This document shows, one piece after another, positions 1 through 7,359 of a stretch of 27,191 bases of DNA (within the stretch, counting starts at the first letter, position 1; every line of letters begins with the position of its first letter). The position numbers and the translations under genes were made by a program. The DNA comes from Pseudomonadota bacterium (GTDB taxonomy: Bacteria > Pseudomonadota > Gammaproteobacteria > Steroidobacterales > Steroidobacteraceae), in contig JAEZCR010000076.1 of assembly GCA_023433465.1 (NCBI GenBank), positions 1 to 27,191 on the forward strand. The letters are read 5' to 3'. A model generated the notes under the pieces. It ran no database searches. It saw only the letters and a program-made list of their open reading frames with translations, and was not told the DNA's origin.

Positions 1-511
1 GCCGGAGGGTTCGCGAAATACCGGCCGCGAGCGCCAGCACCAGCGCGCTCGCGGCCGCGATTCCGACCATGAACGTTACCTCGGATGAGGTCTCGAGCGC
101 GCGGACTCCGTGCGCGAAGCCATGGAAGAAGGCGAAGAACGACGCGAGCGCGACGATGCCGCCGACCATCCCGCGCGAGGGCGACTTCGGCACGACGAAG
201 GCGAGCACCGCGCTGACGCCGATGGACACGAGCAGCAGTGGCCGCACGGCAGGCAGCTCCATGCCCGCCATGGCGGACACCATCCCCGCTGTCAACAAGC
301 ACATCCACGCGCCGAGCAGTGCCGCCATCGCGCGGGTCTCGAACCGGCCCGCGAGCATGCCCACCGCGGCCAGCGCGAGCAGGTGATCGACGCCGCTGAA
401 GGGGTGCAGGAATCCCGTGGCGAAGCCTGAATGTTCCGCGTGACCGGGATGGGCGAAGGCGATCGCCGGCACGAAGGCGGCGAGGACGAGGAAGCGCTGG
501 GAACGTGTCAT
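1..511 (-). CDS. HupE/UreJ family nickel permease (partial, 3' end outside window)
   Basis: I translated the minus strand from the ATG at 511-509. It gives a signal-like start (MTRSQRFLVLAAFVPAIAFA), then HPGHAEHSGF and the family hallmark HPFSGVDHLLALAAVGML, followed by alternating hydrophobic segments and a second His motif, FFHGFAHG. These His-rich membrane motifs are typical of HupE/UreJ proteins, which move nickel (some cobalt) across the envelope for urease or hydrogenase. About 170 codons are present and the reading frame runs off the window start, so the last part is missing. It is divergent from ureG with a 112 bp gap, which favours a urease role (UreJ) over a hydrogenase role (HupE). 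No clear Shine-Dalgarno is seen before the ATG. The family call is firm; substrate and symbol are inferred from context. Confidence 0.85.
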   Translation of the reverse strand, partial: MTRSQRFLVLAAFVPAIAFAHPGHAEHSGFATGFLHPFSGVDHLLALAAVGMLAGRFETRAMAALLGAWMCLLTAGMVSAMAGMELPAVRPLLLVSIGVSAVLAFVVPKSPSRGMVGGIVALASFFAFFHGFAHGVRALETSSEVTFMVGIAAASALVLALAAGISRTLR

Positions 512-570
512 GGGGCGAGCGTACCGGAAACGTCGTTGCCTGTGACGCGGGCCGCTGCATCCACCCTATA

Positions 571-583
571 AGTCATTTGACGC
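571..583. promoter_or_regulatory. Palindromic operator candidate in the hupE-ureG divergent region
   Basis: AGTCATTTGACGC contains the dyad GTCA-TT-TGAC. The same arrangement, ATA-M-GTCA-WW-TGACGC, recurs at 10902-10914 before the porin/urt/ure operon, identical at 13 of 16 positions. In both places a GCCCGG follows, starting 19 bases after the G that begins the dyad. The site is 41 bp upstream of the ureG ATG and 60 bp from the hupE ATG, so it could serve both genes. The binding factor is unknown; the LuxR-type regulator encoded at 6415-7359 is the obvious local candidate (inference). Confidence 0.5.
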
Positions 584-609
584 AGACGGTGCCCGGCAGT
601 CGGACGCAG

Positions 610-615
610 TATGAT
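610..615 (+). promoter_or_regulatory. Possible -10 element for ureG
   Basis: TATGAT matches the sigma-70 -10 hexamer closely. It ends only 8 bases before the ureG ATG, so transcription would begin within a few bases of the start codon, giving a leaderless or nearly leaderless mRNA. This fits the absence of a Shine-Dalgarno before ureG. No good -35 is present; the palindrome at 571-583 would be centred about 44 bases before such a start, the usual place for an activator that replaces a -35 contact. This is a low-confidence reading. Confidence 0.3.
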
Positions 616-623
616 CGCGCGAC

Positions 624-1241
<618 letters not shown>

Positions 1242-1300
1242 CACCGGCCTGATCCGGCCGCCACGCTTGTTGGCGTGTGTAGTTGGGCGCAAGATGGGCC

Positions 1301-3367
1301 ATGGGGGTGGAGACTGCCCAGGTCTCGGGGGTGACGCTGGCGGAATGGCCGCCGTGGCGGCGCATTGTCCCCTCGGCTTCGCTGCGCAAGGTCCTAGCGT
1401 TCGCGCTGTTCCTGCTCGTGTACTTCGCGTCCTACCGGTACGCGATGGCCTTCAGCAACACGGTCGCCGCGCCGTTCTGGTTTCCCGACTCCGTCCTGCT
1501 GTGCGCGCTCTTGTGCACGCGGCGGCGTTGGTGGTGGCTGCTGTTCGTGGGCGTTCTGCCCATGAGGCTCTTCGTCGAGGTGTATCCCGGCCTGCCGCAG
1601 TGGTTCCTGCTGTCGGTATTCGTCAACGATTTCCTGAAGGGCGTACTCGCGGCGCTGGTGTTGCAGCGTTTTCTGCGTGATCCGATCCGGCTGAATTCGC
1701 TTCGCGAATTCGGGATCTACTTCCTGTTCGTCGTGATACTGATCCCGCTGCTGAGCGCGCTCGGCGGAGCGGCGTCGCGCTTCGGCATCGGTCACACCGA
1801 CTTCTGGTCGAACGTGGAGCAGTGGTTCCTCGGCGACGCCATCGCGAGTCTCATCGTGACGCCGGTGCTCTTCTATTGGGTCCTGAGACCGCCCGATCCG
1901 CGCAGCTTCACCGCTCCGCGCGTGGCGGAGGCCGCGATCCTCATCGTGGGATTGCTGCTCAGCCTGCAGTGGGCCTTCGAGCCATCGATGCAGACGCGGG
2001 ACTTCACCGAAGCGCGCTATTACATGCCGGTGCTGTTCATCGGCTGGGCGGCGATCCGCTTCCGCATGGCGGGCGCCACGGGCGCCGTCGCGTTCCTCAC
2101 CGCGTTCACGGTGAACGCGGCGCTCCAGGACACGGTCCCGTTCGCCAATCTCGCGGATGCCGAGGCGGCGAGCCGGGTACAGCATTTCCTGTTGCTGCGC
2201 GCCGCGCCACTGTACCTCGCGGCGGTGCTGCTCGAGGAGGGCGTGCGAGTCGCGAACTCGCTGCGGCAGAGCGAGCGTCGCTACCGCGACGTCGTGGAGA
2301 GCCAGCCCGGATACGTGTGCCGCATGCTGCACGACACGACGCTGACCTTCGTCAATACCGCGTATTGCCGCTTCCTCGGCAAGTCACGCGAACAACTGCT
2401 CGGCGTCAAACTACTCGACCTTTTGCCGGCGAACGCGCGCCGCGCCGCGCGCGACGCCGCGGAGCGCGCGATCCAGCTTTCCGAGCACAGCGCGTGGGAG
2501 TGCGAAGTGCTCCATCACGATGGTACGAGCGTCTGGCAGCACTGGGTCTGCCACGCGATCGAGTCGGAGCCGGAGTCGGAGCGCGCGCCCGAACTGCAGC
2601 TGATCGGCCAGGACATCACCGACCGCAAGCGCGCCGAGGAATCCGGCCGGCGACTCGCGCACGCGACGCGGTTCGCGGCCGTGGGCGAGTTGACAGCGAT
2701 GGTGGCGCACGAGATAAACCAGCCGCTCACCGCGATCCTCAGCAACGCCGAGGCGGGGGAATTGATGCTGAAGGCGGAGGAGCCGCCGCTCGACGACATC
2801 CGCGAGATCCTGGCGGACATCCGCAAGGACGATTTGCGCGCGGACGCGGCGATCCGCGGCATCCGCTCGCTGCTGCAGCGGCGTGAATTCCAGCCGGGTC
2901 CGGTGGATGTAAACGCGATGGTCGCCCAGGTGTTGCGGCTCATCGCCGGCGACGCGCTGTTCCGGCGGGTGACCGTGCGGCGCGATCTCGCGCCCGATTT
3001 GCCCGCGATCGTGGGCGACGCGTCGCACATCGAGCAGGTGCTGGTCATCCTCCTCGTCAACGGCATGGATGCGATGAAGGACACACCGGAGGCCGAGCGG
3101 GAGATCACCGTGAGCACGCGCCATCGCCCGGATGCGGGCGTCGAGGTCGCGGTGCGCGATCGCGGTCACGGCATCTCCGAGAAGAACATGACGCAGCTCT
3201 TCGACTCGTTCTTCACGACCAAGCCGGATGGCATGGGCCTCGGCCTGTCGATCGCGCGCTCGATGATCGCCGTGCATGGCGGCCGCATCTGGGCGGAGAA
3301 CGCGCCGGATGGCGGCGCGGTGTTCCGCTTCACGTTGACCATCGAGCGCTCGCCGCCCAGCGCCTGA
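1301..3367 (+). CDS. MASE1-PAS sensor histidine kinase
   Basis: Membrane-bound histidine kinase of 688 residues from the ATG at 1301; an in-frame TTG at 1283 would add six residues, and neither has a convincing Shine-Dalgarno. Residues about 25-315 form many hydrophobic segments with PFWFPDSVLL near the start, as in MASE1 sensory domains. A PAS domain follows (about 325-445, ending IGQDITDRKRAEE), then the H-box AMVAHEINQPL (His470), N-box VNGMDAM, G1 DRGHGI and G2 GMGLGLSI. HEINQPL is typical of FixL/DctB-like kinases. There is no receiver domain and no adjacent response regulator, so it is an orphan here; its partner could be elsewhere or the LuxR regulator at 6415-7359. The signal is unknown. 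Its TGA overlaps the next gene's ATG by one base, implying co-translation. Confidence 0.88.
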   Translation: MGVETAQVSGVTLAEWPPWRRIVPSASLRKVLAFALFLLVYFASYRYAMAFSNTVAAPFWFPDSVLLCALLCTRRRWWWLLFVGVLPMRLFVEVYPGLPQWFLLSVFVNDFLKGVLAALVLQRFLRDPIRLNSLREFGIYFLFVVILIPLLSALGGAASRFGIGHTDFWSNVEQWFLGDAIASLIVTPVLFYWVLRPPDPRSFTAPRVAEAAILIVGLLLSLQWAFEPSMQTRDFTEARYYMPVLFIGWAAIRFRMAGATGAVAFLTAFTVNAALQDTVPFANLADAEAASRVQHFLLLRAAPLYLAAVLLEEGVRVANSLRQSERRYRDVVESQPGYVCRMLHDTTLTFVNTAYCRFLGKSREQLLGVKLLDLLPANARRAARDAAERAIQLSEHSAWECEVLHHDGTSVWQHWVCHAIESEPESERAPELQLIGQDITDRKRAEESGRRLAHATRFAAVGELTAMVAHEINQPLTAILSNAEAGELMLKAEEPPLDDIREILADIRKDDLRADAAIRGIRSLLQRREFQPGPVDVNAMVAQVLRLIAGDALFRRVTVRRDLAPDLPAIVGDASHIEQVLVILLVNGMDAMKDTPEAEREITVSTRHRPDAGVEVAVRDRGHGISEKNMTQLFDSFFTTKPDGMGLGLSIARSMIAVHGGRIWAENAPDGGAVFRFTLTIERSPPSA

Positions 3368-4398
3368 TGCCTGGAGTGTGGCGCATTCACAGATTCCCGC
3401 TTGCGGTTGCGCTCGCGCTGCTGTCGTGCGGCTTCTCGACTTCGCGCGCGGAAGAACCGCTCGAGGAAGTCGTGGTCTCGGGAGAGTTTCCCGGTCCCGG
3501 CATGTGGAAGGTCACGCGCGCCGACGATCCGGCCGGGCACGAGCTGTGGATAGTCGGAACGCAGGCGCCCCTGCCGAAGCGCATGCGCTGGAAGTCGCGC
3601 GAAATCGAGGCCGTGGTGCTGGACGCGCAGGAAATCCTGCTCGACGCGAACGTCACGATGGAGCCGGACGAGAAGATAGGCATCCTGCGTGGCATCACGT
3701 TGCTGCCCGCGATGCTGAAGGCGCGCCGGAATCCGGACGAGGCGCGGCTCGAGCAGCTCCTGCCGGCGGAGTTGTACGCACGCTGGCTGACGCAGAAGAA
3801 ACGTTATCTCGGACGCGAGCGCGGCGTCGAGGAATGGCGTCCGATCTTCGCGGCCGACAAGCTGCGGCGCGCGGCCCTCGACGATCTCGAGCTGCGCGAC
3901 AGCGGCATGGTCTGGGAAGTCGTGAGCAAACTCGCCGAGAAGCACGAGAAGAAGGTCACGACGCCGAGCATCCGGTTCACGTTCAAGCGCAGCGAACTGC
4001 GCGCGAAGATCAAGGAGTTCTCGCGCGAGTCGCTGGCCGACGTCGAGTGTTTCTCCACGATGCTCGACTACGTCGAGGCATTGTCGCGGAGCGAGATCGA
4101 GGCGGCGCGCGCACGCGCGTGGGCGACCGGCGACATCGCCGCGCTCGAGACGCTGCCACGACTGCCGAATCCGATGTTGCCCTGCGCGCTGGCCGTGATG
4201 AACTCGCAGGTGGCGCGCGAGGTGATCCCGGCCGACATCGGCTCCCGCCTGCACGAGCGCTGGCTCGATGCGGCGCAGCAGAGTCTGGCGGCGAATCAAA
4301 CTACCGTGGCGATCGTGCCACTGCGCAAGTTGCTGGATCGGGACGGGTACGCCGCGGCGCTACTCGCCAAAGGCTTCATCGTCGAAGCGCCGCGGTAG
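3367..4398 (+). CDS. TraB/GumN family exported protein
   Basis: A 343-residue protein with a signal peptide (hydrophobic PLAVALALLSCGF, cleavage probably near SRA28). The region PGMWKVTRADDPAGHELWIVGTQAPLPKRM resembles the start of TraB/GumN (COG3735) domains, in which 'W-x-V... LwivGT-h-lp' is the recurrent pattern, and the later C-F-S-T-M-L segment and Lys/Arg-rich helices fit too. The family is related to TIKI-type metalloprotease-like folds; its bacterial role is poorly defined. The mature N-terminus carries LEEVVVSG (32-39), which looks like the TonB-box/plug start EEVVVTG of TonB-dependent receptors; whether this has meaning is unknown. The start overlaps the kinase stop (TGATG), so the two are co-expressed. 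Confidence 0.7.
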   Translation: MPGVWRIHRFPLAVALALLSCGFSTSRAEEPLEEVVVSGEFPGPGMWKVTRADDPAGHELWIVGTQAPLPKRMRWKSREIEAVVLDAQEILLDANVTMEPDEKIGILRGITLLPAMLKARRNPDEARLEQLLPAELYARWLTQKKRYLGRERGVEEWRPIFAADKLRRAALDDLELRDSGMVWEVVSKLAEKHEKKVTTPSIRFTFKRSELRAKIKEFSRESLADVECFSTMLDYVEALSRSEIEAARARAWATGDIAALETLPRLPNPMLPCALAVMNSQVAREVIPADIGSRLHERWLDAAQQSLAANQTTVAIVPLRKLLDRDGYAAALLAKGFIVEAPR

Positions 4399-4420
4399 CC
4401 GGCGGGCGTAGAATCGCGCC

Positions 4421-5587
4421 ATGAACGCCGGCGCCCCGATCGACACCCTTGCGGCCGCGCGCGAGCTGCTGCCGCTCATCGCTCGTCAGCGCGAGATCAC
4501 CGAGAACGAACGGCGTCTCGCGCGTCCCATCGTCGACGCCCTCATATACACCGGGCTGTGCCGTGGCGCGATCGCGCGCGAGCTCGGCGGCCTGGCGCTG
4601 GCGCCGACCGAGGCCCTGTCCCTCTACGAAACACTGGCGCGCGCCGAAGCGTCCGTCGCCTGGATCGTGTGGAACAACGCGCTGCCATCGTTCTTCGGCC
4701 GCTTTCTCGCGCCCCCGGCGCGCGCGGAAGTGTTCGCCGATCCGACGTGGCTGTACGCCTGCTCCACGCGGCCGAGCGGCAAGGCGGCGATCGAAGCGGA
4801 TGGATATCGCGTGACGGGACGGTGGGCGCTCGTGTCCGGTTGCGAATTCGCCGAGTGGATTTGCGTGCGCAGCGTGGTCGAGGAAAACGGCGCGCCGCGT
4901 TTGCTGGCGCCGAACATGCCGGAAGTGCGCATGGTTTGGCTGCGCCGCGGCGAGTTCGACATCCTCGACACCTGGTATACCGGCGGACTGCGCGGCAGTG
5001 GCAGTCACGACGTCATCGTGAACGGAAAAATCATCCCGAAGCGCCTGACGTGCTCGCCGCTCGATGGCAGTTCGCTCGAAGGCCCGATCGGGCGCATACC
5101 GATCGTCTGCAACATGGCGGCGGGATACGCGGCGCAGCTGTTGGGACTGGGCGGCGCTGCCGTCGACGCGCTGATCGAGCTGTCGCTGAACAAGCCGGCG
5201 ATCGATCCTGGCCCTTCACTCAAGGAAAGGCCCGCGGTGCTCGCAACCGTGGTGGAACACCAGACGCGGCTCGCCGCGGCGCGCGAGCACCTGCATGGCG
5301 TCGTCGGGCGCCAGTGGGAAATGGTGGAGAACGGAGCGGCAACCGCGATCTCGGTCGCCGACGTCTTCGCGGCCGCGCATCATGCGATGGCGCAGGGGCG
5401 GGCGGCGGTATGTGCGATGTACGCGGCCGCCGGCGCGAGCGCGCTCTACACGAGCTCACCCCTCGAACGAATGCATCGCGACCTGCACGCGATGGCCGCG
5501 CACGTCATCGCACAGCCGATGTGGTTGGAGGATACCGGGCGCGTGCGGCTCGGCTCCGCGCCGGTCAATCCGCTCTATCTAGTTTGA
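4421..5587 (+). CDS. Acyl-CoA dehydrogenase-fold flavoprotein (group D monooxygenase-like)
   Basis: A 388-residue soluble protein. LYETLARAEASVAWIVWNNA (about 68-87), the central GYRVTGRWALVSGCEFAEWICV and the C-terminal helical segment with ERMHRDLHAM are the pattern of the acyl-CoA-dehydrogenase superfamily subgroup containing HsaA and the C2 component of p-hydroxyphenylacetate hydroxylase. These use reduced flavin from a separate reductase to oxygenate aromatic or other substrates. No reductase is adjacent, and the substrate cannot be read from sequence. It could instead be a true dehydrogenase. It starts 22 bp after the TraB/GumN gene and may belong to the same transcript. Its last 9 bases overlap, tail to tail, the end of the minus-strand lipoprotein gene. 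No link to urea is evident. Confidence 0.75.
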   Translation: MNAGAPIDTLAAARELLPLIARQREITENERRLARPIVDALIYTGLCRGAIARELGGLALAPTEALSLYETLARAEASVAWIVWNNALPSFFGRFLAPPARAEVFADPTWLYACSTRPSGKAAIEADGYRVTGRWALVSGCEFAEWICVRSVVEENGAPRLLAPNMPEVRMVWLRRGEFDILDTWYTGGLRGSGSHDVIVNGKIIPKRLTCSPLDGSSLEGPIGRIPIVCNMAAGYAAQLLGLGGAAVDALIELSLNKPAIDPGPSLKERPAVLATVVEHQTRLAAAREHLHGVVGRQWEMVENGAATAISVADVFAAAHHAMAQGRAAVCAMYAAAGASALYTSSPLERMHRDLHAMAAHVIAQPMWLEDTGRVRLGSAPVNPLYLV

Positions 5588-6364
5588 ATCGTCCGGCTTC
5601 GCGTCAGGTTCCTGCGACTTGAGATCGCCACCGGACTCCGGCGCGGAGCGATGCGGCCGCGTCGCCTTGGCGACGTCGAGCGATTCGCGCAACAGGCGTG
5701 CCCACCTGCCGAAGGACATGCGCATTTCGTGCAGGTTGGTCATGGCGGTGGCTTCGCGCAGCGTGCTGTTGGCGATACCGGCGTTGCGCAACTGGGGATC
5801 GCTCAGGCCGATGCCATAGTCCTCGTTGCCGTCGAACCGGTCGACGCGCGCGACGATGACGCCGCTCTGCGCGTCGCGTAATTCGCCGATCACGCGCATC
5901 TTGACCGGCCCGCTCGTGTAGGTCTTGGAGCCGCTCGGTTCCTTGCCGGCATTGGGAGCGGGGATTTCGAGATCCTCGATCCTCGGCTCGATGATGAGTA
6001 CATCCGCGTCGGGGTTCTCGGCGAATTGCCACGGACCGTTCTTGATGAGCGCGCGCTCGAATTCCTCGCGAAATAGTTCCGAGGCATCGTCGCGGATCTT
6101 CTTGAGGTCGTTGTCGGTCACGTCTTTGTGCTGATCGCGCCAGCCGGACTTGAATGCGATGACCGGCGGTTCGAGGATGAGTCGGCGGTACTGCACGAAC
6201 TGCGCTTCCGGCCGTCGATAGACACCGCCCGAAGCCCGTGAGGCCACGCGGACCAGGCCGTCGTCGGTAACTTCCTCGGGCCCGGGCAGCGAACGGCAAC
6301 CGGCGAGCGTGCACGCCATCGACATGGCCATGCTCGCGAGAACACCGACGCGCCAGATCTTCAT
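5579..6364 (-). CDS. DUF3313 family lipoprotein
   Basis: A 261-residue predicted lipoprotein. I chose the ATG at 6364-6362 because it opens a textbook lipoprotein signal, MKIWRVGVLASMAMSMACTLAGC, with lipobox LAGC and Cys23; the longer in-frame extension upstream lies across the end of the regulator gene and is low-complexity Arg-rich. The mature part (VRVASRASGGVYRRPEAQFVQYRRLILEPPVIAFKSGWR, given here in outline only) has the spaced 'Y-x-R-P-x-x-x-F-x-x-Y' pattern of DUF3313, a family of envelope lipoproteins without a settled function. It ends with a hydrophilic Lys/Asp-rich tail. It lies 50 bp after the LuxR regulator on the same strand and may be the last gene of that transcript. Confidence 0.75.
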   Translation of the reverse strand: MKIWRVGVLASMAMSMACTLAGCRSLPGPEEVTDDGLVRVASRASGGVYRRPEAQFVQYRRLILEPPVIAFKSGWRDQHKDVTDNDLKKIRDDASELFREEFERALIKNGPWQFAENPDADVLIIEPRIEDLEIPAPNAGKEPSGSKTYTSGPVKMRVIGELRDAQSGVIVARVDRFDGNEDYGIGLSDPQLRNAGIANSTLREATAMTNLHEMRMSFGRWARLLRESLDVAKATRPHRSAPESGGDLKSQEPDAKPDDSN

Positions 6365-6414
6365 GGACTCGCCTCGAATGCCGAAGTGAGCCGATTCTAG
6401 CGCGGGCGGCGGCC

Positions 6415-7359
6415 TCAGCGCGCGAGGGCGTGAACGGCGCGGGCGGCGGCCGAAGCCCGGTTCTCGACCCCGAGCTTCACGAAGATCTGCTCGAGGTGCT
6501 TGTTCACCGTCCGCGGACTGATGTCGAGGATTTCGCCGATCTCGCGGTTGGCCTTGCCGCGGCTGATCCACAACAGAACCTCGGATTCGCGCGACGTCAA
6601 CGCAAGCGACTGTTGCAGGCGTTTCTCGTCATCCGTGGTGCTGAGCTCGGTGAGGCGGAACAGCAGTTCGTCCGGGCCGATCGGGCTCAGCACGGAGATT
6701 TCGAGCTTGCGACCGGCCGCGTCCACCAGCAGCCGCGCCTGCGGCGCCGTGCCTTCCGATCGCAGCCGCATGAGCTGCGACATCACCGGCTGCGGCAGGC
6801 TGGGCCCGGCACCCTGCGACGTCGGAAAGAGCTCGGACAACAATTGCCGGGCCTTCGGCGTGCACCACAGCAGCCTGCCGAGGCGGTCGGTCGCGAGCAG
6901 GAAGCGTCCGGTGGCGTCGAGCGCCGCGCGCGAACCGGCGGCCGCGCGGGCGTTGGCGAGATGGACGCGGATCCGCGCCAGCAATTCATCGACGACCAGC
7001 GGCTTGGTGACGTAGTCCACGCCGCCCGCGGCCAGACCCTCGAGCACGCTTTCGGTTTCGGTGAGGCCGGTCATGAAGATCACCGGGAGGTGCGCGAGCA
7101 TGCGTTCGCGTTTCATGCGCCGGCAGGTCTCGAAGCCGTCGAGACCGGGCATCACGGCGTCCATGAGCACGAGATCCGGCGTGATCTGCTCGAGCAGTCG
7201 CAGGGCGCTGTCGCCGTCGGTGGCGATGAGCACCGTGAAGCCGGCATGGTCGAGCGTGTCGGTGAGGAACCCGAGGGTCTCGGGCGTATCGTCCACGACC
7301 AGGATGGAGTCGCGGCGGACGTCGGCGGCGGGAGTGTAGTTAGTCATGGTCTTATCCAT
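6415..7359 (-). CDS. LuxR-type response regulator paired with the NCS1-kinase
   Basis: A 314-residue transcription factor. An N-terminal receiver (about 17-135) shows the acidic pair DD23-24, phospho-acceptor Asp67 in LVLMDAVMPG, Thr97 and Lys119 in TKP. A middle segment (about 145-240) looks like a degenerate PAS-type fold. The C-terminal LuxR/FixJ helix-turn-helix (about 250-310) contains LTSRESEVLLWISRGKANRE and ISPRTVNKHLEQIF. The ATG at 7359 is inside the last codons of the kinase gene (8-bp overlap, ATGGATAA) and has GGAAGGA ten bases upstream; an ATG four codons later (7347) is the alternative. The overlap makes it the cognate regulator of the NCS1-kinase. Its targets are not shown directly; the divergent porin/urt/ure operon and the ureG region, which share a palindrome, are plausible. 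Confidence 0.92.
   Translation of the reverse strand: MDKTMTNYTPAADVRRDSILVVDDTPETLGFLTDTLDHAGFTVLIATDGDSALRLLEQITPDLVLMDAVMPGLDGFETCRRMKRERMLAHLPVIFMTGLTETESVLEGLAAGGVDYVTKPLVVDELLARIRVHLANARAAAGSRAALDATGRFLLATDRLGRLLWCTPKARQLLSELFPTSQGAGPSLPQPVMSQLMRLRSEGTAPQARLLVDAAGRKLEISVLSPIGPDELLFRLTELSTTDDEKRLQQSLALTSRESEVLLWISRGKANREIGEILDISPRTVNKHLEQIFVKLGVENRASAAARAVHALAR

Noticed and set aside
69..430. Two overlapping plus-strand open frames at the left edge
   Set aside because: The minus strand of the same DNA encodes the clear HupE/UreJ protein with conserved His motifs.
577..582. TTGACG within the ureG palindrome as a -35 box for TATGAT at 610
   Set aside because: The spacer would be 27 bases, far outside the 16-18 that sigma-70 accepts.
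1245..1260. CGGCC-N6-GGCCG hairpin just after ureG as a terminator
   Set aside because: The stem is only 5 bp and no T-run follows.
6365..6571. N-terminal extension of the DUF3313 lipoprotein frame
   Set aside because: It overlaps the LuxR regulator gene, is Arg/Pro-rich low-complexity sequence, and would bury the lipoprotein signal inside the protein.
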